DNA of 64,000 bases, from contig JAEVYT010000002.1 in NCBI GenBank assembly GCA_023392615.1, forward strand, positions 1 to 64,000, given 5' to 3'. Shown one piece after another: positions 46,201 to 53,831 of the stretch (position 1 is its first letter; every line of letters starts with the position of its first letter). A program made the translations under genes and the position numbers. A model generated the notes under the pieces. It was not told where the DNA came from. It made no database searches and worked only from the letters and a program-made list of their open reading frames with translations. This DNA comes from Bacillota bacterium (lineage in GTDB: Bacteria > Bacillota > Clostridia > Lachnospirales > Lachnospiraceae).

Positions 46201-46369
46201 CATGTTAGATGCAAAGCTAAGCTATTTGGTATCTGATTCGAAAATAGTAAGCGTGGATGAGAATGGAAGACTTAAAGCAAAGGCACGTGGTATCACTAAA
46301 GTCAGTATAAAGGTTAAATTAAACGGCTCCATATATAAATCAAACGCTCTAAAAATTTCAGTATCATGA
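43268..46369 (+). CDS. Secreted multidomain metallophosphoesterase, copy 1
   Basis: This encodes 1033 residues with a signal peptide (about 1-31). Then come an Ig-like module (about 80-143), a calcineurin-type metallophosphoesterase with DLH (156-158), GDITHTGD (Asp195), GNHD (225-228), FFHQP and SGHIHNE, a fibronectin type III domain (near 435-525), an F5/8 discoidin-like domain (near 530-680), a second Ig-like module, a BIG2-type domain and a C-terminal cadherin-like or BIG2 region. Metal ligands look intact. There is no sortase motif or SLH domain, so it is probably secreted or loosely bound. The substrate is unknown. The neighbouring gene is a full-length paralogue. Confidence 0.88.
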   Translation: MIKLVKRIRILLLIFFITFSGVLVIIPKVAASGNYKGQQTQMAEKIISNDDVFVGIPELKGITQIKNATPKRADLLGLPNSVKIDTFRGDKYADVIWDMKDVNYDPNKKEEQFFSVTGTVQLPVNVINIYNKSLKTSIDVTVLGAGFKFSFMSISDLHITKDSTTESQTYQKNNFIKALKDAELFKCSAISIVGDITHTGDEKEYSNFQKILKENTRIPSYYIMGNHDVRWKDSFQTAVERFSIGTGIPISYDKPYYDKWIKGYHFIYLCTESDNQDIAYISDKQLDWLNEKLKEKASLDKPIFIFFHQPIGQTLPQEYVNDVSGSDVVQDRKILEILGRFPQSILISGHIHNELRSDATFYNSKFCTMLRDGSVGPGAENDGKNPEGLIINIYKNSVVVNGRDFGKSSTIWRTTINNFTKTNQANDKRPPSAPSDLTITHKTESIIVLKWEDSKDDFTSTNNNVGIAGYDIYDNNICVGSTNGSNSYTVTGLKPNTKHVFTIKAKDVKGNVSESGKPLIAKTLYSNDAPINLALNKKITASTSEKGCGPKKAVDGDDTTRWTSTNAKDIEWIKVDLGAVYDISRWVVKNSNGQEIALSENPKSYRLMGSIDGKGWFYLDGVYENVSTVTDRYFDRASVRYLKVYYDEPCNYKKSASSKETAKLYELEIYGANILKGYSNPFEIKELPSRSAKTDKDLNLPQKLPIKTSAGEFEADVKWNVKDACYNAGLSSAQTFTVSGTIKLPLGVINPDGIPLKTKVQVTVSKEKLSKVTLYQNENKIVIGKPLQISVKGTLKNGKIACLSPATMQYKSSNTKVASIDRNGMIIAKEAGSTTINVIVTVNGEKVKSNYIKIHVPSNDAKLKYITINGKKIIGYDQKITKYNIWVPQKKNINYEIKAKPSSNKAKIKINSPPNSDTATINVMAEDGITTRSYKVNFIKAKLCGVLLQAEQGPNTLQKGKTLQLIAYALDSKNNRMSMLDAKLSYLVSDSKIVSVDENGRLKAKARGITKVSIKVKLNGSIYKSNALKISVS

Positions 46370-46426
46370 TATTGTGTAATAAAGAAGATATATTAGTGGA
46401 TATAAAAGGGAAGTATAAATAACTTT

Positions 46427-46498
46427 AATAAAGGGTGGCCTCAAAAGTTATTTGAATGAAAATCTCATTCGAATGACTTTTGAGGTCATCCTTTATTA
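46427..46498. terminator. Long hairpin between the two phosphoesterase genes
   Basis: Arms of about 33 bp, sharing CCTCAAAAGT (left) and ACTTTTGAGG (right), pair nearly throughout around a 5-nt loop. A T-rich end makes it a terminator for copy 1. The remainder of this 318-bp gap is AT-rich with no gene. Confidence 0.75.
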
Positions 46499-46687
46499 CT
46501 TTAAGATCGTAATAAATAAAGGTATACATAAATTCTAGAATATTTAACCAAAAATATCACAAAAAATCAACATAATACTTAGCTTGATTTCATTCAATAT
46601 CTACAATTGACCATTTGATATTATTTTCCTATAATTTAATTAAAAGGGATAATATAAAAAAATTAGGAAAAAAGGATAGAGAGAATA

Positions 46688-49600
46688 ATGAGAATAACAA
46701 CACGAATGAAGAGATTATGGATAACAATCCTAAGCTCAACTATAATAATAACATCAACTCATCCCCTGATACCTATCAAAGCTTACGCCAATGAAGTCAG
46801 CGCAAACAATACATTTGAAAGTGGTAGTGAAGGGGTTGTTAATAATACAGAAGATTCGGAAGAAAACACGAATAATATATTAAGCGTTACGAACCCTAAA
46901 GAAGTAATAACCGTAAAAAACGGTACCACAAAAGAAGACATTGCGCTTATCTTACCACAAAAGGTGACCATAACTACTTCCCTTTTAGGGGAACAAGAAG
47001 TGGATATAAAATGGGAATTAACTGATACGGATTATGATGCGAACGTAAAAGCAGAACAAACTTTTGAGGTGCATGGGGAAGTACAGCTACCACAGGATAT
47101 TGAGAATATTAATAATATACCACTTACTGCACGAGTTAAAGTAGTATCAGAAGCGGCAGAGGGCTTTCAGTTCAGTTTTATGTCAATATCGGATACGCAT
47201 GTAACAACAGACTCAACAATTACGTCTTCCACATTTCAAAAGAATAATCTAATCAGTGCATTACAGGATGCGAATAATTTTAAATGTAGTGCGATTTCTG
47301 TAGTCGGAGATATTACTGATTATGGTTACGATAGTGAATATACCAATATGAAAGCAATCATGAACGATAATACAAAAATCCCAGCTTATTTTGTAATGGG
47401 TAATCATGATGTAAGATATAAGAACTTTACTACGGCTATTAATCGTTTTAACAATGGAACCGGAATGGAGACCAGTACAAGTAAACCATATTATGATAAA
47501 TGGGTTAACGGATATCACTTCTTATATCTTTCAACAGAAAGTACAAACAAAGATAATGCTTATATTTCTGATAATCAAATAGCCTGGATAGCGAATAAGT
47601 TAAAAGATGACGCGAATTTAGGTAAGCCGATTTTTCTATTTCTTCATCAACCAATTAGTCAAACTTTAACACAGAAGCAAATAAATAATATATCTATAAG
47701 TGACGAGGTTCAAGACCGAAAGCTTATTGAAGTTTTAGGTAAATATCCTCAGAGTATATTGATAAGTGGTCATATCCATAACGAGATAACTGTGGGAGGC
47801 GTATTGTATAATGCAAAAGGCTGCACCATGATAAAAGATGGGTGCGCAGGAAAAGGTGCAAAAAACAACGGAGAAAAACCAGAAGGTTTAATCTTAGATA
47901 TTTATAATAACCGGGTTGTTATAAACGGCAGGGATTTTTCAAAAAAATCAACGATTTGGTCAACTACAATACATAATTTTACTACAACAAATTTATCAGC
48001 TGATCAACAACCACCAACTATGCCACAAGACCTCATATTATTACATAAAACAAATACAACTGCTGATTTAGAGTGGAAGGATTCAACTGATAATTTCACA
48101 TCAATATTTAATAATGTGGGTGTGGCGGGTTATGAGATATATAATAATGGAAAATTAATTGGACAAACCTTTGGAAATAATCAATTTAGAATAAGAAACC
48201 TAAAACCAGACACTTCCTATCAATTTACTGTAAAGGCAAGGGATGTGGCAGGAAACCGATCAGAATCAAGTAGGATTTTAAATGTTAAAACCTTGGTCAC
48301 AAATGATGCTCCTACAAACCTTGCATTAAAAAAGCCAGGGATAACGGCTAGTACTGCAGCAAGTACTTATGCAGTGAAGCAAGCCGTTGATGGCAATAAT
48401 ATGACTAAATGGGCTTCAACATCCGCTTCCGGGAATGAATGGATTAAAGTGGATCTAGGTGCAAAGTTTGATGTATCCAGATGGATTGTTAAGCATGCGG
48501 GGGGATCTGGTGAAGATATATCAAAGAATGCCAAAACCTATCAGCTGATGGGTAGTACGAATGGAAGTACATGGACAACTTTAGATACTGTAGCTTGTAA
48601 TGTAGCCAATATCACTGACCGATCATTTGATAGAGCACAAGTAAGATATGTTAAACTATATTACAATACACCTTCCAATTATGATGAAAAGGGATCCTCT
48701 ATTGCTAATCTTTATGAACTTGAAGTATATGGAGCTAATATATATAAGAATTTAATAGCGCTTGCACCTATCACTGGTTTACCATATGGCTCAGGTAAAA
48801 CAGATAAAGAGTTAAAATTACCGAGCAAAATGTATATTAACACCAGCAATGGGACTGTCTCTGCAGATGTAGTATGGAATGTAAAAAATAGTACTTATCA
48901 AGTTAAAGCGACGAAGGAACAAACTTTCAGCGTAAATGGGACTGTTATATTACCCCAGGGCGTTATTAATCCGGATGGCAAGGCTCTTACAACAAGCGTA
49001 TCTGTTACAGTAAGCGGTGAGAAATTATCAAAGATTAATTTGGCTCCTACTACTTCAAAACTATTACTAGGTAAATCGATTCAGACTGTTTATAAGGGAT
49101 TTTTAAGAAGTGGTAAAGCAGCAAATTTATCTCCTGTTTCAATAAAATATCTCAGCTCTAATTCGAATATAGCTACTGTAAATGGATCTGGATTAATTAC
49201 TGCAAAGCGTGCAGGATCAACAACAGTCAATTTACTTGCAACAGTTAGCGGTGAGAAGATTGTATCAAACTCAGTTAAAATATATGTCCCCAGTAATGAT
49301 ACGTCATTGAAGGGAATTTCAATTGATAAAAAAGCGTTATCCGTATTTAATGGGAAGCAAACGAAATACACCGTTATATTGCCTTCTAATTCAAAAAAGA
49401 TACCAGCAGTACAAGTAATTGCTCAAAATAAAAAAGCAAAAGTTTCAGTAAAAATGCCAAAGAAATTACCAGGAACGGCTACAATATCGGTCACCGCAGA
49501 AGACGGTAAAACAGTAAAAACATATCAAGTATTGTTTAGTTATGATAAACCAACCTCTGTTATATTAATAGCAAATAAAACCATTGCGAAAACAGGCAGT

Positions 49601-49819
49601 TCGATACAATTGAATGTATTAGGAAAATTAAAAGATGGTACATTAGTGGATATTACAAAAGCAAATATTAAATATAGTGTTTCAAATAAAAACATTGTAA
49701 AATTATATAATACTAATTTATTAAAGGCAAAGAAAAGGGGAAAGGCAACAATTAAAGCAAAAGTCACTATAAATGGTAAATTGTACAATTCCAATTCAAT
49801 GACGATGAAAGTAAATTAG
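46688..49819 (+). CDS. Secreted multidomain metallophosphoesterase, copy 2
   Basis: This encodes 1043 residues with the same domain order as copy 1: signal peptide (about 1-35), Ig-like module, metallophosphoesterase with SISDTHVT, GDITDYG, GNHD, FLHQP and SGHIHNE, fibronectin type III, discoidin-like, Ig-like, BIG2 and a C-terminal domain. Similarity runs end to end, indicating tandem duplication followed by clear divergence. The linker after the signal peptide is Asn/Ser/Glu-rich. AAGGATAGAGAG precedes the ATG. Confidence 0.88.
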   Translation: MRITTRMKRLWITILSSTIIITSTHPLIPIKAYANEVSANNTFESGSEGVVNNTEDSEENTNNILSVTNPKEVITVKNGTTKEDIALILPQKVTITTSLLGEQEVDIKWELTDTDYDANVKAEQTFEVHGEVQLPQDIENINNIPLTARVKVVSEAAEGFQFSFMSISDTHVTTDSTITSSTFQKNNLISALQDANNFKCSAISVVGDITDYGYDSEYTNMKAIMNDNTKIPAYFVMGNHDVRYKNFTTAINRFNNGTGMETSTSKPYYDKWVNGYHFLYLSTESTNKDNAYISDNQIAWIANKLKDDANLGKPIFLFLHQPISQTLTQKQINNISISDEVQDRKLIEVLGKYPQSILISGHIHNEITVGGVLYNAKGCTMIKDGCAGKGAKNNGEKPEGLILDIYNNRVVINGRDFSKKSTIWSTTIHNFTTTNLSADQQPPTMPQDLILLHKTNTTADLEWKDSTDNFTSIFNNVGVAGYEIYNNGKLIGQTFGNNQFRIRNLKPDTSYQFTVKARDVAGNRSESSRILNVKTLVTNDAPTNLALKKPGITASTAASTYAVKQAVDGNNMTKWASTSASGNEWIKVDLGAKFDVSRWIVKHAGGSGEDISKNAKTYQLMGSTNGSTWTTLDTVACNVANITDRSFDRAQVRYVKLYYNTPSNYDEKGSSIANLYELEVYGANIYKNLIALAPITGLPYGSGKTDKELKLPSKMYINTSNGTVSADVVWNVKNSTYQVKATKEQTFSVNGTVILPQGVINPDGKALTTSVSVTVSGEKLSKINLAPTTSKLLLGKSIQTVYKGFLRSGKAANLSPVSIKYLSSNSNIATVNGSGLITAKRAGSTTVNLLATVSGEKIVSNSVKIYVPSNDTSLKGISIDKKALSVFNGKQTKYTVILPSNSKKIPAVQVIAQNKKAKVSVKMPKKLPGTATISVTAEDGKTVKTYQVLFSYDKPTSVILIANKTIAKTGSSIQLNVLGKLKDGTLVDITKANIKYSVSNKNIVKLYNTNLLKAKKRGKATIKAKVTINGKLYNSNSMTMKVN

Positions 49820-49890
49820 TAATATGTATATAAAAGAATAGGGAATCAGATAGGAGAGGTAGTAAAAAAAGATGGGGGTGATGGGTTATT

Positions 49891-50028
49891 ATGCCTGATA
49901 TGTTTAGAATACCGTTGATCGTCTATGGACTCGGTTTTGTAATATCGATGTTTATAGCTGTTTTAATGAAGGTTCTACTTGATGCAATAAGATTCTTTTC
50001 CAAAGGTAAAAACAAGGTGCAGGAGTAA
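49891..50028 (+). CDS. Small membrane protein, OadG-like partner of the decarboxylase beta subunit
   Basis: This is a 45-residue frame too short for routine calling, starting MPDMFRIPLIVYGLG, with one membrane segment (about 7-28) and a basic tail. GGGGGTGATGGG lies five bases before the ATG. It ends 30 bp before the beta subunit gene. In oxaloacetate or methylmalonyl-CoA decarboxylases the gamma subunit is a single-span small protein next to beta, so that role is inferred from size and place. Confidence 0.6.
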   Translation: MPDMFRIPLIVYGLGFVISMFIAVLMKVLLDAIRFFSKGKNKVQE

Positions 50029-50058
50029 TATGATTAACAGCAAAGGGTGGTATATTAT

Positions 50059-51267
50059 ATGAATATGCAACAATTATTTCAAGGTATTGGAACTATGTTT
50101 GAACAGGAACCGAAAATAGTTATATTTCGTATTATCCTGATATTTTTTGGATTTATGTTAGTTTACTTAGGTGCAAAAAAAGTTTTGGAACCGCTTATTA
50201 TGATTCCGATGGGTTTTGGTATGTGTGCAGTTAATGCTGGCGTACTATTCTTAACAGCACATAGATTGGGGAATTTACTACTTGACCCGATGGTTACAAA
50301 ACCGGATGATTTAATGAACATTATGCAAATAGATGCATTTCAACCTATATATACATTAACCTTTAGTAATGGTTTAATAGCCTGTCTGGTATTTATGGGT
50401 ATTGGTGTAATATGTGATATTGGCATGGTGCTAGAACACCCATTTATCGGTATGTTTCTTGCAATGTGTGCAGAGTTAGGTACTGTATTAACCTTTCCGA
50501 TTGCTAAACTTATGGGGTTAAATAATGGTGCAGCGGCCGCGGTATCTGTAATTGGTGGTGCTGATGGACCAATGGTACTGTTTACCTCACTAACCTTAGC
50601 AAAGGATTTATTTGTACCGATTGCAATTGTTGCGTATTTATATCTTAGTTTAACGTATGGTGCTTATCCATTTTTGATACGTCTTCTTATCCCGAAACAC
50701 CTCCGAGGGAAAGTAGTGGTTAAGAGAACAAAGAGAGTAAGTAACATCTCGTCAAAAGAAAAGTTAATTGCTGCAGTGCTAATCAATACACTGCTTATAT
50801 TGCTATTTCCGGTTGCATCGCCATTATTTCTGAGTTTCTTTCTTGGTATTGCAATCAGAGAGTCTGGCCTTGATAAATATATATCATTAATTGAAGATGG
50901 ATTTTTATATATGGCTACGTTCTTCCTTGGCTTAATACTTGGTTTGCTTTGTGATGCTTCTACTATTCTAAAACCGGAGGTTCTACCATTATTATTACTC
51001 GGCATGCTAGCATTATTGTTTTCAGCGATAGGAGGAATTATAGGAGGGTATATCGTATACTTATTCACAAAAGGGAACTTTAATCCTACGATCGGCATAG
51101 CTGGGGTGTCTTGTGTACCTACAACTGCAAAGGTGGCGCAAAAGGAAGTAACCCATATTAATAAAATGAGCTTTATTATGGAATATGCTTTGAGTGCGAA
51201 TATCTGCGGTGTTATCACAACAGCCATTTTAACCGGTATTTATATCACCTTAATTTTACATAAATAA
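50059..51267 (+). CDS. Sodium-translocating decarboxylase beta subunit (OadB/GcdB family)
   Basis: This encodes 402 residues with about nine to eleven membrane segments. The family motif GGADGPMVLFTSLTLA with its conserved Asp, a duplicate half with SCVPTTAKVAQKE and the internal symmetry of the Na+-pumping beta subunit are present. AAAGGGTG precedes the chosen ATG. No carboxyltransferase alpha subunit or biotin carrier is nearby, so its partner must be encoded elsewhere or it acts alone. Confidence 0.88.
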   Translation: MNMQQLFQGIGTMFEQEPKIVIFRIILIFFGFMLVYLGAKKVLEPLIMIPMGFGMCAVNAGVLFLTAHRLGNLLLDPMVTKPDDLMNIMQIDAFQPIYTLTFSNGLIACLVFMGIGVICDIGMVLEHPFIGMFLAMCAELGTVLTFPIAKLMGLNNGAAAAVSVIGGADGPMVLFTSLTLAKDLFVPIAIVAYLYLSLTYGAYPFLIRLLIPKHLRGKVVVKRTKRVSNISSKEKLIAAVLINTLLILLFPVASPLFLSFFLGIAIRESGLDKYISLIEDGFLYMATFFLGLILGLLCDASTILKPEVLPLLLLGMLALLFSAIGGIIGGYIVYLFTKGNFNPTIGIAGVSCVPTTAKVAQKEVTHINKMSFIMEYALSANICGVITTAILTGIYITLILHK

Positions 51268-51276
51268 ATTAAAAAT

Positions 51277-51336
51277 GAGCTTTCATTAAAACGTATCATG
51301 AATTAAGAAAAACGTTTTATTGAAAGCTCTTTCTTG
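51277..51336 (+). terminator. Terminator after the decarboxylase beta subunit
   Basis: The 18-bp arms GAGCTTTCATTAAAACGT and ACGTTTTATTGAAAGCTC are followed by TTTCTT. Confidence 0.8.
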
Positions 51337-51411
51337 TGAAAATGCATAGAATAAATGGACTTTCCAGACATATTATATTAATAATATTATTTAATAATAT
51401 TGAGGTTTGTT

Positions 51412-52704
51412 ATGATAATACATATAGTCCAGCCCGGTGATACGATTTCAACAATTGCTCAAAAATATAATATCTCAGCGGTTCGAATTCTACAAGATAA
51501 CGGATTAGAAGAAGCCACGAATCTGGTCCATGGGCAGGCTCTTGTTATAGCTCAACCTATTAGAACTTATACGGTGCAGGAAGGCGATACTATATCAAAG
51601 ATAGCAGAGAATAATGGTATAACCTTACTGCAATTATTAAGAAACAATCCATATTTGAGTGACAGAAAATATATTTATCCAGGAGAAAACTTAGTTATTA
51701 GTTATGGAAATCTTAGAGGAAAAGTTACTACTAACGGTTACGTAAATCCATTTGTTAATATGGATATATTAAAGAAAACGTTGCCCTTTCTCACATATTT
51801 AACGGTATTTGGATATCGTATTCTTGACAACGGAGAGATTGCTAATATCAGTGATGATGAGATTATATTAAAAGCAGCCAGAGATTATCGTGTTGTTCCA
51901 ATTATGATGCTATCAACTTTAAATTTACAGGGCATCGGAAGTGTGGATGCAGCCTATGGACTGATATATAGTGAAAATAATATCAAAAAAATAATTGATA
52001 ACATATTACAACTATTAAAAACAAAGGGTTATAAAGGTATTAATTTAACGAATCAATTCATAACGGAAGACAGCCGTCCTTACTATGAAAATATAGCAAA
52101 GTTACTTACTAGAAGCTTGCATGAAGAAGGTTATACAGTATTTATTACCTTATCAGAGAATTTTGTATATGAAGGAAATTATATAACATTTGAACAAATA
52201 GATTATACTCAATTGGGCAAGACAGTTGATGGCTTTACCTTACTCAACTTTAATTGGGGCTATACCTATGGACCACCGGCTCCCGTTGAGTCTTATGATA
52301 ATATCTCAGAATTTGTTGATTATGTAAACACAAAAATTACACCAAGAAAATCTGAAGTTGGAATTACAACGATCGGTTACGATTGGGAACTACCTTATGT
52401 ATCCGGAGTTACGAAAACAAAATCGTTGTCCATTCAATCGGCTATCACTTTGGCTAATCATGTAGGGGCTGTAATACAATTTGATGAGGTTTCCCAAACA
52501 CCATATTTTCGATATACTGAGAATAAGAATGGGATACTCCGAAAGCATATAGTATGGTTTGTAGATGCGAGGACAGTGGACGCTTTTATGAGTTTAATCA
52601 ATAGAAATAATAATCGAGGTGCAGCTATTTGGAATATCATGAATTATTTTCCGCAGCTATGGACCGTTATTAATACGCAGTATCAAATTGAGACATTATT
52701 ATAA
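51412..52704 (+). CDS. LysM and GH18-fold protein, SleL/YaaH-like but catalytically degenerate
   Basis: This encodes 430 residues. Two LysM peptidoglycan-binding repeats (about 2-47 and 52-97) are followed by a GH18-type barrel of the spore-lysin YaaH/SleL family, which cleaves cortex muramic-delta-lactam peptidoglycan. The catalytic motif expected as G-x-N-x-D-x-E reads GINLTNQ (209-215), so the Asp is Thr213 and the catalytic Glu is Gln215. Other features (TIGYDWELPY, AAIWNIMNYFPQLW) are kept. GAGG lies six bases before the ATG. There is no signal peptide, as usual for spore coat or cortex proteins. Binding rather than hydrolysis is inferred. Confidence 0.82.
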   Translation: MIIHIVQPGDTISTIAQKYNISAVRILQDNGLEEATNLVHGQALVIAQPIRTYTVQEGDTISKIAENNGITLLQLLRNNPYLSDRKYIYPGENLVISYGNLRGKVTTNGYVNPFVNMDILKKTLPFLTYLTVFGYRILDNGEIANISDDEIILKAARDYRVVPIMMLSTLNLQGIGSVDAAYGLIYSENNIKKIIDNILQLLKTKGYKGINLTNQFITEDSRPYYENIAKLLTRSLHEEGYTVFITLSENFVYEGNYITFEQIDYTQLGKTVDGFTLLNFNWGYTYGPPAPVESYDNISEFVDYVNTKITPRKSEVGITTIGYDWELPYVSGVTKTKSLSIQSAITLANHVGAVIQFDEVSQTPYFRYTENKNGILRKHIVWFVDARTVDAFMSLINRNNNRGAAIWNIMNYFPQLWTVINTQYQIETLL

Positions 52705-52801
52705 ACTGACATTTTAATGAAATCGTGTTATAATTACAAAAGCAAAATAGTATAAGTTTTACTATTTAGAATCATGGATGCAACAGAAAGGCAGTGCTAT
52801 T

Positions 52802-53392
52802 ATGTCCGAATCATTAATAACAAAGAAAGCAATTGCTACTGGGATGAAGGAACTAGCAAAGAAAAAGAATTTTGATAAAATAACGGTATCTGATATTACA
52901 GAAGCATGTGGTTTAAATCGTCAAACCTTCTATTATCATTTTCAAGATAAGTTTGAACTTGTTAACTGGATTTATTATAATGAGTTGATTTTGAACGTTA
53001 CCGATCAATTAACCTATGATAACTGCACTGAGAAGGTTCTTCAGATGCTACAACGCATGAAGGAGGAAGAATATTTCTATGTAAATACGTTGAAAGCCTC
53101 CGTTAAGAATGAGTTTGAGGAATATTTGTTGAAAGTTACCTGTGAGCTTTTTTGTGAAATTATCGGTAGAATAGCAAAGAAAAATATAAAACTTGATGAA
53201 GACGAGATTCGATTTATCGCTGAATTTTATTCTTATGGTATAACAGGAACCATAACAGCTTGGGTTTCAAAGGGAATGAAAGAAACGCCGGAATATATCG
53301 CTACACAACTTAGAAAACTGGCGCTTGGCACAGGTAAGTTTGCAATTACAAGATATTTTGAAAGAAAGAAAAGTCATGAAAGCGATCACTAA
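52802..53392 (+). CDS. TetR/AcrR family regulator (DhaS-like)
   Basis: This encodes 196 residues. The N-terminal helix-turn-helix reads ITVSDITEACGLNRQTFYYHFQDKFELVNWIY, close to the DhaS group of TetR regulators, and the C-terminal ligand domain ends in a lysine-rich tail. AAAGGCAG precedes the chosen ATG. It lies upstream of a YhgE/Pip gene, a common pairing, so it probably controls that gene. Confidence 0.88.
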   Translation: MSESLITKKAIATGMKELAKKKNFDKITVSDITEACGLNRQTFYYHFQDKFELVNWIYYNELILNVTDQLTYDNCTEKVLQMLQRMKEEEYFYVNTLKASVKNEFEEYLLKVTCELFCEIIGRIAKKNIKLDEDEIRFIAEFYSYGITGTITAWVSKGMKETPEYIATQLRKLALGTGKFAITRYFERKKSHESDH

Positions 53393-53628
53393 AAAAACGC
53401 ATCAGAAAACAGGGCATGGATTGCTCCTGAATCCTTATCTGTTATGGCAGGAAGCAGCTGATCGTATAAATCATTCCTTTCTTTTGATGACAGCTTATTT
53501 GGATAAGCTGAGGTTCCAAGTTCGATGATATTACGTGCACATCGCTTTGGAGAAATTTTTTCTCTATGTATGCAGATGTCTACGGCTGCGATAAGAACTA
53601 CCCGTTTGATTTTGCCATCCAGTAGCAT
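53389..53628 (-). CDS. Small conserved-looking protein of unknown function
   Basis: This encodes 79 residues, MLLDGKIKRVVLIAAVD onwards, with a soluble helical character and the cysteine/arginine group SPKRCARNIIELG. GGAGG lies five bases before the ATG. Its end overlaps the convergent TetR gene by 4 bp. No function is recognised. Confidence 0.6.
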   Translation of the reverse strand: MLLDGKIKRVVLIAAVDICIHREKISPKRCARNIIELGTSAYPNKLSSKERNDLYDQLLPAITDKDSGAIHALFSDAFF

Positions 53629-53831
53629 AATAACCTCCATGAAGAATTATTTCTATAATAAGTATAATCATAATAAATTCTATGTCCTATAGACAAAACC
53701 GGGAATCTGTCAAAAAACTAGTCAGATTTCTTTTTTTGTCTAAAATTTATACATGAGAAATTTACTGTCTAATTACATACTTAAAAATGCATGATATACT
53801 TCCCAACAACGAAATATTGGAGGTATAGAGG

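Noticed and set aside
53325..53528. Plus-strand open frame overlapping the end of the TetR gene
   Set aside because: It has no ribosome site and lies opposite the minus-strand frame 53389-53628, which has an ideal site and a more protein-like composition.
53700..53745. Terminator or TetR operator formed by AATCTG/CAGATT before the YhgE gene
   Set aside because: The arms are only six pairs with a 13-nt loop, and no plus-strand gene ends nearby. An operator is possible but not supported enough to annotate.
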